In this document: positions 1 through 5,820 of the stretch, piece after piece | Position numbering within the stretch: position 1 is the first letter of the stretch | How the letters are laid out: the number at the start of each line of letters is the position of its first letter | NCBI GenBank assembly: GCA_003661015.1 | Contig: QMVI01000040.1 | Coordinates: 1-8,298, forward strand | From: Methanosarcinales archaeon | GTDB taxonomy: Archaea > Halobacteriota > Methanosarcinia > DSM-18856 > Methermicoccaceae | Direction of reading: 5' to 3' | Length of the DNA stretch: 8,298 nucleotides | Position numbers and translations under genes: made by a program | The notes under the pieces: model-generated | Database searches by the model: none | The model's input: only the letters and a program-made list of their open reading frames with translations | What the model was told of the DNA's origin: nothing

Positions 1-327
1 ATAAAGGTGGGCATTGTAAAACTGAGGGTCTTCAGACCATTCCCAAAGAAGGAGTTGGCAGATACGTTGAAGAATGCAAAGGTGGTGGCTGTCATAGAAA
101 AGGATGTGTGCGTTGGTAAATATGAAGGTGCCTTGACAACCGAGTTAAAGGCTGTTCTGTATTCTTGTGATATGAGGATACCAGTACTTGGGAGGATTGC
201 TGGATTGGGAGGCAGGGACATAACACTTTCGCACATAATGTCTGTTATAACCGATTCGGAGAAGGTGCTTGAAGGGAAAGATGTCGATGAGAATGCTTAT
301 CTGGGGTTGAGGGAGGAGGCTCTCTAA
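1..327 (+). CDS. porA: Pyruvate:ferredoxin oxidoreductase alpha subunit, C-terminal end (partial)
   Basis: This is the last 108 codons of a gene whose start lies before the window; the frame is open through base 1, so the GTG at 7 is an internal Val, not a start. The fragment matches the C-terminal part of PorA: an RPFP motif soon after the window edge, the segment VIEKDVCVGKYEGAL typical of the domain that contacts the partner chain, and the GLGGRDIT signature near the end. PorA is the alpha chain of the archaeal multi-subunit enzyme that interconverts pyruvate + CoA with acetyl-CoA + CO2 using ferredoxin, in the cytoplasm. It ends with TAA sharing one base with the porB ATG. In other archaea porG/porC and porD lie just upstream, so they are expected before base 1 (inference). 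A related 2-oxoacid oxidoreductase is possible, but GLGGRDIT and the PorB partner favour pyruvate. Confidence 0.9.
   Translation: MKVGIVKLRVFRPFPKKELADTLKNAKVVAVIEKDVCVGKYEGALTTELKAVLYSCDMRIPVLGRIAGLGGRDITLSHIMSVITDSEKVLEGKDVDENAYLGLREEAL
311..319 (+). promoter_or_regulatory. Ribosome binding site of porB
   Basis: A purine run containing GGAGG lies inside the last codons of porA, with 7 nt between GGAGG and the porB ATG at 327. It complements the 3' end of archaeal 16S rRNA and fixes the porB start. Together with the TAATG overlap it suggests coupled translation of the two subunits. Confidence 0.8.
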
Positions 328-1214
328 TGGCAAAGAAACCGTTGATATCCAAGCTTGCCCCCGGACACAGAGGGTGTGGGGGATGTGGAGCGGCAATTGC
401 TGTTAAACTGATTCTTGAAGGTGCGGGGGATGATATTATTGTGTGCAGTCCAACCGGGTGCGTTGAAGTCTTCACAACACCCTACCCAGAGAGTGCTTGG
501 GAAGTTCCTTGGATTCATTCGTTGTTTGAGAATCCCGCATCTGTTGCTGCCGGGATTGAGAGAGCTCTTAGAGCTCTTGGCAATGACCACACCAAAGTTC
601 TTGTGATAGCTGGCGATGGCTCAACTTTCGATATTGGCTTTGGAGCGATATCAGGTGTTTGGGACAGAAAGCATGATGTTGCGTATGTGTGCTATGACAA
701 TGAGGCATATATGAACACAGGTATCCAGATGAGTGGGGCAACACCGTATGGTGCATACACCACAACAACACCCCCGGGTAGATATTCACTCGGTAAGCAA
801 CTCTATAAAAAGAACATGCCAGAGATAGCAGTTGCACACGGCTGTCCCTATGTTGCAACTGCATCAATTGCCTATCCACGTGATGTGATAAGAAAGGTCA
901 AGAAGGCTGTTGAGGTCGAAGGCCCCACATATGTTCAGATTCACTCCACCTGTTGTACAGGCTGGCACTTTTCGAGTGAGTTGGCGGTTGAAGTCGCAAG
1001 GCTGGCAGTGGAGACAGGGTTATATCCGCTCATCGAGTTTGAAAATGGAGTTCTCACAAAAGTCCATAAAATCAAGGAGAGAAAGCCAGTTGAGGAGTAT
1101 CTAAAAGTTCAAGGAAGATTTAAGCATCTTTTTGTAAGGGAGGAAGGAAAAGAGGTAGTTTCTGAACTACAAAAGATGGCAGACCTCAACGTTAAGAAAT
1201 ACGGACTTGAGTGA
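327..1214 (+). CDS. porB: Pyruvate:ferredoxin oxidoreductase beta subunit
   Basis: This 295-residue protein, a normal length for archaeal PorB, is the thiamine-diphosphate-binding chain of pyruvate:ferredoxin oxidoreductase. Motifs seen: GHRGCGGCG with C17 and C20; C45 in SPTGC; and the STCCTGW segment with C209, together the expected four ligands of the proximal 4Fe-4S cluster. The TPP/Mg site starts with GDG at 96-98 and continues to N125 in DNEAYMNTG, the usual GDG-x(~26)-N pattern. Where the family usually has CPTGW this protein has CCTGW, so C210 replaces the proline next to the cluster ligand. The start is the ATG overlapping the porA stop, preceded by a strong GGAGG. The stop is TGA, and cofE follows after 23 nt. 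With PorA it forms the catalytic core for acetyl-CoA synthesis or pyruvate formation; direction depends on the organism and cannot be read here. Confidence 0.95.
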   Translation: MAKKPLISKLAPGHRGCGGCGAAIAVKLILEGAGDDIIVCSPTGCVEVFTTPYPESAWEVPWIHSLFENPASVAAGIERALRALGNDHTKVLVIAGDGSTFDIGFGAISGVWDRKHDVAYVCYDNEAYMNTGIQMSGATPYGAYTTTTPPGRYSLGKQLYKKNMPEIAVAHGCPYVATASIAYPRDVIRKVKKAVEVEGPTYVQIHSTCCTGWHFSSELAVEVARLAVETGLYPLIEFENGVLTKVHKIKERKPVEEYLKVQGRFKHLFVREEGKEVVSELQKMADLNVKKYGLE

Positions 1215-1219
1215 AAGAG

Positions 1220-1234
1220 ATGAAAAACGATTAG
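1220..1234 (+). other. Four-codon ATG...TAG mini-ORF in frame with cofE
   Basis: ATG AAA AAC GAT TAG lies between porB and cofE and is in the same frame as cofE; GTC separates the TAG from the annotated GTG. A weak purine stretch (GAGTGA, 1209-1214, overlapping the porB stop) sits 5 nt before the ATG. Three readings are possible: chance; a tiny upstream ORF whose termination feeds re-initiation at GTG; or the true cofE start, with the TAG read through (for example as pyrrolysine) or being a sequence error. The sequence cannot decide between them. Confidence 0.3.
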
Positions 1235-1237
1235 GTC

Positions 1238-1978
1238 GTGGCTATACCCATAAAGAATCTTCCAATGTTCAGTAGAGGGGATGATGTTGGAGAGATGCTT
1301 TCGAATCATTTCGAGTTTGAGGATGGTGATATCGTACTGATTGCATCGACCATAGTTTCAAAGAGTGAGGGGAGAGTTGTTAGACTTTCAGATGTACATC
1401 CCTCCCTCAGAGCAAAAGAAATAGCAAGTCAAATCGATAAGAGACCTGAGTTTGTGCAGATAGTTCTTGACGAGAGTGATGAAATACTTCTGGAAAAGCC
1501 GTTTTTACTTGTTTGCAGGAAAGGACACATATGCGTGAATGCGGGTGTTGATGAGAGCAATGTTGAGGAGGGATATGCATTGCTTCTGCCATCCGACCCA
1601 GACAAGAGTGCAGAGCAGATAAGGGACAGAATAGTGGAGCTAACTCACAAGGAGGTGGGGGTTGTGATAACAGACACCTGTGGGCGCCCTTTCAGAATAG
1701 GGCAGTGTGGAGTAGCAATCGGTTGCTCTGGTGTATCTTCGGTTGTTGATTGGCGTGGCAGACGTGACTGTTATGGAAAGGAACTTCGAGTTACAAGGGA
1801 AGCAGTTGCCGACGAGCTTGCTGGTTTTGCCAATATTCTCATGGGAGAGGGGAACTGGAGGATACCTGCAGTTGTTGTCCGTGGTCTCCCTCATCTGGTG
1901 GGAGATGGCAAGGCGGTTGATATTTTCAGACCCAAAGGAGAAGACATCATCAGGGACGTTTTGCACAGACAACCATAA
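1238..1978 (+). CDS. cofE: Coenzyme F420-0:L-glutamate ligase
   Basis: CofE adds L-glutamate residues to F420-0 using GTP and a divalent metal, making the polyglutamylated tail of coenzyme F420, the deazaflavin hydride carrier of methanogens and relatives. The 246-residue protein is close to the usual ~250 of the archaeal stand-alone form and lacks the extra nitroreductase domain of actinobacterial FbiB. Family blocks seen: IPIKNLP at the N-terminus, DGDIVLIASTIVSKSEGR around 29-46, VNAGVDESN at 100-108, ITDTCGRPFR at 144-153, and ADELAGFANILMGEG followed by IPAVVVRGL. The start is uncertain. GTG at 1238 has no good ribosome binding site; an in-frame ATG lies at 1220 but a TAG at 1232 interrupts it. 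From known CofE proteins, Met is expected two or three residues before this GTG. The 3' end overlaps the convergent methyltransferase gene by 29 nt. It is probably co-transcribed with porAB. Confidence 0.93.
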   Translation: MAIPIKNLPMFSRGDDVGEMLSNHFEFEDGDIVLIASTIVSKSEGRVVRLSDVHPSLRAKEIASQIDKRPEFVQIVLDESDEILLEKPFLLVCRKGHICVNAGVDESNVEEGYALLLPSDPDKSAEQIRDRIVELTHKEVGVVITDTCGRPFRIGQCGVAIGCSGVSSVVDWRGRRDCYGKELRVTREAVADELAGFANILMGEGNWRIPAVVVRGLPHLVGDGKAVDIFRPKGEDIIRDVLHRQP

Positions 1979-2555
1979 TTTTGTCATTTGAAATTAAGAT
2001 GTTGAAGTCTCTCAAAAGCTCGTTTAACTCATCGTGTGTGAAGTAGTGGTGAGGTATTCCACCCCTTACAAATGTATTTCTCTCAATACAAGTTCCCTTA
2101 CCAAATCTTGGACCTCCAACCCTACTAACACTGACCACAAATGTTCCATATGGCTTTAGAATCCGGTAAACCTCATCTACTACCCTCTTTCTCTCGTTTT
2201 CCAGAAAGTGCTGTAGAACTCCCATGCATAATACACATTCAAACGTCTCGTCTTTGAAGGGCATATTCATCCCATCTCCCAAGACGAATTCTGCGTTGAT
2301 TCCATATGTCTTCGCTCTTGCCCTCGCCCTCGTAATTGCATTTCTTGATATATCAACACCCACTATGTTGTTGAGCTGGATGAGAAATCTTCCTTCACCA
2401 CACCCCAAGTCAAGCACCCTACCCTTTACATAGGGTCGAATGGTCTCGATGATTTCGGTAGAGTTTGCCCAGCCCCAGAGAGGTCTTTTGTAAAGCTCCT
2501 CCCAGTTTTTGATGATGCCCTTTATTCTATCCTTCTTTTTAGACCTCTCAAACAT
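1950..2555 (-). CDS. Class I SAM-dependent methyltransferase, substrate unknown
   Basis: This 201-residue soluble protein has the Rossmann fold of class I S-adenosylmethionine methyltransferases (Methyltransf_11/25-like). Motif I is VLDLGCGEGRF at 47-57, the acidic end of the second strand is GVDIS with D68, motif III-like GDGMNMPF has D94, and the following strand VLCMGVLQHF (108-117) is of the MGVLxH type. A C-terminal GIPHHYFTHDELNELL stretch recalls small UbiE/TehB-like methyltransferases, but I cannot name the substrate. The start overlaps the end of trpA by 34 nt; the upstream frame closes at a TGA (2583-2585), so the ATG at 2555 is the only reasonable start. Purines (GAAGGAAGG) directly touch the ATG, giving a weak ribosome binding site. 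It is the last gene of the trp unit and its end overlaps cofE on the other strand. A role in tryptophan synthesis is not implied by its family. Confidence 0.88.
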   Translation of the reverse strand: MFERSKKKDRIKGIIKNWEELYKRPLWGWANSTEIIETIRPYVKGRVLDLGCGEGRFLIQLNNIVGVDISRNAITRARARAKTYGINAEFVLGDGMNMPFKDETFECVLCMGVLQHFLENERKRVVDEVYRILKPYGTFVVSVSRVGGPRFGKGTCIERNTFVRGGIPHHYFTHDELNELLRDFNILISNDKIMVVCAKRP

Positions 2556-3262
2556 CCTTCCTTCATTTTTCTGAGAACTTCTTCAATCTCTTTATATTTT
2601 CTCTCTCCAACCAATTTCACAATTGCTGAGCCAACTATCACTCCATCTGCACCCATACTGATTGCTTCTTCGCATTGTGATGGAGAGGATATTCCAAATC
2701 CAACTGCCTTTGGCACTTCGTACTGTTTCAGTCTCTCCAAGAGCTTTTTGAGAGGGGATATGGATGTAGTCCCTCCGGTCACACCAAGTCTCGAAACAAT
2801 GTAAAGAAAGCCTGTTGACACTTCAACCGCTTTCTCAATTCTTTCAGGTGTTGTGATCGGGGTTACAAATCCAGTATATTCAACCGAAAACTTTCTACAT
2901 GCTCTCAAAATATCTCCAGCCTCTTCTGGAGGAAGGTCCGGGATTATTATCCCACTTATACCCGCAGTTGAACAGTCCCTGACAAATCTTTCAATTCCTC
3001 TCTTGAACACAAGGTTGTAGTATGTCATTACTGCAAGTGGTACCTTCACATTGAGCTCTGAAACTAAATCAAAGAACAAATCTGGATTCATACCCGCATT
3101 TAAGGCTCTCTCTGAGGCTCTCTGAATTACCTTACCATCTGCAATCGGATCTGAGAATGGAAGTCCAAGCTCGATGATGTCAGCACCACTCTTTTCAATG
3201 ATTTCAACCACTTTCTTGCTCTCCTCTATCGAAGGGTCTCCCATACACGTATATGCTACCAA
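2522..3262 (-). CDS. trpA: Tryptophan synthase alpha chain
   Basis: TrpA cleaves indole-3-glycerol phosphate to indole and glyceraldehyde 3-phosphate and channels the indole to TrpB. The TIM barrel is seen from AYTCMGDPS onward: catalytic Glu in IELGLPFSDP (E31 from this start, equal to E49 of Salmonella), catalytic Asp in IADG (D42, equal to D60), VMTYYN, IIPDLPPEE, and the phosphate-binding segments GFGISSP and GVIVGSAIV. The coordinates use the first standard start, TTG at 3262. That start removes about 18 residues relative to Salmonella TrpA and has no clear ribosome binding site. The same frame stays open upstream and reads a plausible TrpA N-terminus (IRNGFSDGSLVAYT) back to a CTG at 3292-3290 that overlaps the trpB stop as CTGA. 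I think 3292 is the likelier start (256 residues). The gene ends in TAA inside the methyltransferase gene. Confidence 0.93.
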   Translation of the reverse strand: MVAYTCMGDPSIEESKKVVEIIEKSGADIIELGLPFSDPIADGKVIQRASERALNAGMNPDLFFDLVSELNVKVPLAVMTYYNLVFKRGIERFVRDCSTAGISGIIIPDLPPEEAGDILRACRKFSVEYTGFVTPITTPERIEKAVEVSTGFLYIVSRLGVTGGTTSISPLKKLLERLKQYEVPKAVGFGISSPSQCEEAISMGADGVIVGSAIVKLVGERKYKEIEEVLRKMKEGCLRGLKRRIE

Positions 3263-3288
3263 GCTACCATCAGAGAATCCATTTCTGA

Positions 3289-3307
3289 TCAGAAGGATAC
3301 CCCCTCC
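3289..3307 (-). promoter_or_regulatory. Ribosome binding site and likely CTG start of trpA at the trpB stop
   Basis: Within the last codons of trpB the minus strand reads GGAGGGGGT (3307-3299), then six bases, then CTGA. CTG at 3292-3290 is in frame with trpA and shares CTGA with the trpB stop TGA. The layout matches trpC-trpB (GGAGGTGA then GTGA) and trpE-trpG (GGAGGT then ATGA). The distance from GGAGG to CTG is 10 nt, against 40 nt to the TTG at 3262. An ATG at 3282 is better spaced than the TTG but is out of frame and reaches a TAG after eight codons. Confidence 0.55.
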
Positions 3308-4467
3308 AAACGTGCAACACTTTCTACGTCCTTGTCCCCTCTTCCAGAGAGATTCACCACCACCAGTTCTCCAATCTCATCAGCGTTCTTTAGTACGTAT
3401 GCAATTGCATGTGCGGATTCGAGTGCAGGGATTATCCCCTCTTTCTTACTCAGTGTATAGAATGCCGAAATCGCATCATCATCACAGACCATCTCTGCCC
3501 TCACCCTTCCGTCTTCACACAGTTGTGCAAGCTCAGGTCCCACTCCAGAGTAATCAAGCCCAGGAGCTATTGAATGGGTTTCAAGGATTTGACCATATTC
3601 GTTTTGCAGTATCTTTGTCATTGCGCCATGCAACACTCCATTCTCTCCGACACACAGAGATGCAGAATGAGAAGCTTGTTTTTCATCTTTTTTTATTCCC
3701 TTTCCACCCGCCTCTATTGCATATAACTCAACTTCCTCCTTTATGAACGGATAGAATATTCCCATCGCATTGCTTCCTCCGCCAGCACACGCGACTATGG
3801 AGTCTGGAAGCCTTCCTTCTCTTTTGAGGATTTGTTCCTTTGTTTCTTTTCCTATCACACTCTGAAAATCTCTGACAATCATGGGGAAGGGATGCGGTCC
3901 AACAACCGAGCCTATCAGGTAGTGGGTGTTCTCGACAGAAGCTGACCAGTCTCTCAGAGCCTCGTTTGTTGCATCTTTTAGGGTCATCGAGCCGGAGTGG
4001 ACTGGTATTACATTTGCACCGAGCAAGTGCATCCTGTACACATTTATCTTCTGTCTTTCAACATCCTTTGCACCCATGTAGATATCCACATCAAGACCAA
4101 GCACCGCCCCCGCCATTGCAGTTGCACATCCGTGCTGTCCAGCACCAGTCTCTGCAATCAGTCTCGTTTTTCCCATATGTTTTGCAAGGAGAGCCTGCCC
4201 AAGGGTGTTGTTTAACTTGTGGGCTCCACCATGCACGAGGTCTTCTCTCTTCAAATACAGTTTTATCCCCAGCTCCTTACTGAGTCTTCTGCACAGATAA
4301 AGTGGGGTGGGTCTTCCAGCGAACTCTTGGAGATACATCTCAAGCTCTTTTTTAAAATTTGAATCTCTGTTGAGTTTTCTGTACTCTCTCTCGAGCTGTT
4401 CAAGAGCTGGCATCAACGTCTCTGGAACAAACATCCCTCCATATTTCCCGTACCATCCTCTTTTCAC
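3289..4467 (-). CDS. trpB: Tryptophan synthase beta chain
   Basis: TrpB condenses indole with L-serine to give L-tryptophan, using pyridoxal phosphate. The 392-residue length, the N-terminal GKYGGMFVPETL, and the alpha-contacting segments place it in the TrpB1 type that pairs with TrpA rather than the longer TrpB2. The PLP lysine is K84 in HGGAHKLNN; bacterial enzymes usually read HTGAHKINN, and HGG is the form I know from methanogen TrpB. The catalytic Glu is E106 in AETGAGQHG, and the phosphate loop is CAGGGSNAMG. The C-terminal LSGRGDKD is intact. The start is GTG, overlapping the trpC stop as GTGA, with a perfect GGAGGTGA in front. The trpA gene follows directly, so the two subunits are probably made in equal amounts by coupled translation. 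Confidence 0.97.
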   Translation of the reverse strand: MKRGWYGKYGGMFVPETLMPALEQLEREYRKLNRDSNFKKELEMYLQEFAGRPTPLYLCRRLSKELGIKLYLKREDLVHGGAHKLNNTLGQALLAKHMGKTRLIAETGAGQHGCATAMAGAVLGLDVDIYMGAKDVERQKINVYRMHLLGANVIPVHSGSMTLKDATNEALRDWSASVENTHYLIGSVVGPHPFPMIVRDFQSVIGKETKEQILKREGRLPDSIVACAGGGSNAMGIFYPFIKEEVELYAIEAGGKGIKKDEKQASHSASLCVGENGVLHGAMTKILQNEYGQILETHSIAPGLDYSGVGPELAQLCEDGRVRAEMVCDDDAISAFYTLSKKEGIIPALESAHAIAYVLKNADEIGELVVVNLSGRGDKDVESVARLEGVSF

Positions 4468-5255
4468 TTGTTCACCTCCATCGCATGGGCAAGTACATGT
4501 GTTTTCTCGTATATACTGCTGGATTTCATGATTGCATTTCCTACGAGAACACCATCTGCCCCAGCTTCAACCACTCTTCTAACATCATCCACATTCTGAA
4601 TACCACTTTCTGATATCACGAATACGTTGTTGTCTCCCTCCTTTATTGAAGGGATTAGTTCTACACTGGTATTCACATCTACTTCAAACGTTCTAAGGTC
4701 TCGGTTGTTAACTCCGATAACTCTGGCACCTGCATCAATAGCCATCTCCGCTTCTTCGATGTCTCTCACTTCAACAAGTGGTTCAAGCGACAATTTCTTG
4801 CACTCTTTTATCATATCTTCGAGTTCATTGCCCAAGATTGATGTTATGAGCAAAACTCCGTCTTGGTAACACTCAGTCAGTTGTAGAGATGATATGATGA
4901 AATCTTTTCTTAGTATGGGAAGTCTTACGTTTCTCCTTACAAGTTTCAGATTTCCAATCGAACCCTTGAAGAAATATGGCTCTGTTATTACAGATATTGC
5001 CGATGCACCACCCCTTTCCATGTCTTTTGCAATTTTTACTGCATCTTGGGAGGTTATGAGCCTGTTTGTGGTTGTAGGAGAGGCTGGCTTTATTTCAGCT
5101 ATGAGTGCATAACCATATTTTTTCTTACCTTTTTTAAGAGAGTTGAGAAACCCTCTGTGCGATGGACGATAGGGCAATTCCCCTCCCAGAATTCTCTCTG
5201 TCTTCAGTATCCTAACCCTTTTTTCAGTTGTCTTTATTATTTCTTCCATTTTCAC
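4464..5255 (-). CDS. trpC: Indole-3-glycerol phosphate synthase
   Basis: TrpC closes the ring of carboxyphenylamino-deoxyribulose phosphate to indole-3-glycerol phosphate, with loss of CO2 and water. The 263-residue protein is a single-domain TIM barrel, not fused to TrpF. Motifs: IAEIKPASPT with E54 and K56, LRKDFII with K117 (the general acid lysine of the family), EPLVEV, GVNNRDLRTF, ISESGI and GVLVGNAIM (phosphate site). The open frame begins at GTG 5255, but ATG at 5249 (third codon) is equally likely: GAGG at 5263-5260 is 4 nt from GTG and 10 nt from ATG, and other genes here use 7-10 nt. It overlaps the end of trpG by 32 nt (26 nt with the ATG) and ends in the GTGA overlap with trpB. 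Confidence 0.96.
   Translation of the reverse strand: MKMEEIIKTTEKRVRILKTERILGGELPYRPSHRGFLNSLKKGKKKYGYALIAEIKPASPTTTNRLITSQDAVKIAKDMERGGASAISVITEPYFFKGSIGNLKLVRRNVRLPILRKDFIISSLQLTECYQDGVLLITSILGNELEDMIKECKKLSLEPLVEVRDIEEAEMAIDAGARVIGVNNRDLRTFEVDVNTSVELIPSIKEGDNNVFVISESGIQNVDDVRRVVEAGADGVLVGNAIMKSSSIYEKTHVLAHAMEVNK
4472..4479 (-). promoter_or_regulatory. Ribosome binding site of trpB
   Basis: GGAGGTGA lies inside the end of trpC, 4 nt before the GTG of trpB (7 nt counting from GGAGG). It is a full match to the archaeal consensus and confirms the non-ATG start and the 4-nt GTGA overlap. Confidence 0.85.
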
Positions 5256-5820
5256 ACATCCTCACAAAATTCTCTATGATTTTCAGTCCTTCTGGCGTCA
5301 GAACACTTTCCGGATGAAACTGCACACCTTCAATCGGGAGTTTCCGAGACCTTATCCCCATTACTATGGAGTTTGAGTGTGCTGAGACCTCAAAGGTTTC
5401 TGGAACTTTTAGAATTGCAAGTGAGTGGTACCTCCCCGCCTCGAAAGGGTTCCTCACATTTCTGAAAATAGTTTTTCCATCATGGTACACAAAGGAACTC
5501 TTTCCATGGATTGGTCCCTCTGGTGAATGAGAGACAATCCCACCGAACGCCACTGCGATTGTTTGTGCACCAAGGCACACACCCAGCAAGGGTATACAGA
5601 GCTTTACACACAAACGGATAACATCGATGGAGTTGCCGATGTCTTCTGGATTATTCGGAGTTCCTGGGCCGGGCGATATTATAATGCCGGATGGATAAAT
5701 TTCCTCAATTTCCTCAACTTCGATTGTGTTTGAAACAACCTCAGTTTCTTCCTCGAATCTCGAGACATAATCCACGAGATTCCACACAAATGAGTCCTTG
5801 TTGTTTATGAAAATGATCAT
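5224..5820 (-). CDS. trpG: Anthranilate synthase component II (glutamine amidotransferase)
   Basis: TrpG hydrolyses glutamine and passes ammonia to TrpE. This 198-residue class I glutamine amidotransferase begins with IFINNKDSFVWNLVDYV, has the ISPGPGTP oxyanion strand at 48-55, the nucleophile C82 in GVCLGAQ, and H169 and E171 in GVQFHPES. The RYHSL segment (130-134) and the SPEGPIHGK loop fit anthranilate or aminodeoxychorismate synthase rather than carbamoyl phosphate synthase. The residue after CLG is Ala, where most TrpG proteins have His (GVCLGHQ). It is not part of the catalytic triad, so activity is expected. The ATG overlaps the trpE stop as ATGA with GGAGGT 6 nt upstream. A dual role with a PabB-like enzyme cannot be excluded, but the trp setting is clear. 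Confidence 0.96.
   Translation of the reverse strand: MIIFINNKDSFVWNLVDYVSRFEEETEVVSNTIEVEEIEEIYPSGIIISPGPGTPNNPEDIGNSIDVIRLCVKLCIPLLGVCLGAQTIAVAFGGIVSHSPEGPIHGKSSFVYHDGKTIFRNVRNPFEAGRYHSLAILKVPETFEVSAHSNSIVMGIRSRKLPIEGVQFHPESVLTPEGLKIIENFVRMCENGRNNKDN

Noticed and set aside
1974..1994. T-rich stretch after the cofE stop as a plus-strand terminator
   Set aside because: The longest T run is four bases and there is no hairpin; it lies within the methyltransferase gene and is too weak to call.
2308..2332. GCCCTCGCCCTCG-like tandem sequence
   Set aside because: It codes an Arg-Ala-Arg-Ala-Arg-Ala stretch in the helix after the SAM-binding strand of the methyltransferase; no sign of a separate element.
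3102..3124. Short direct repeat of GGCTCTCT spaced 11 bp apart
   Set aside because: It lies inside trpA and codes the similar residues ASER/SERA; simple coding similarity, not a repeat element.
3258..3282. ATG at 3282 (minus strand) as an alternative trpA start
   Set aside because: It is not in the trpA frame and reaches TAG after eight codons; what follows that TAG is not TrpA sequence, so neither readthrough nor an upstream ORF is supported.
3174..3746. 190-codon open frame on the plus strand opposite trpA and trpB
   Set aside because: It is antisense to two well-conserved genes and its product is rich in His, Pro and Ser as expected from the complement of real coding; no family match.
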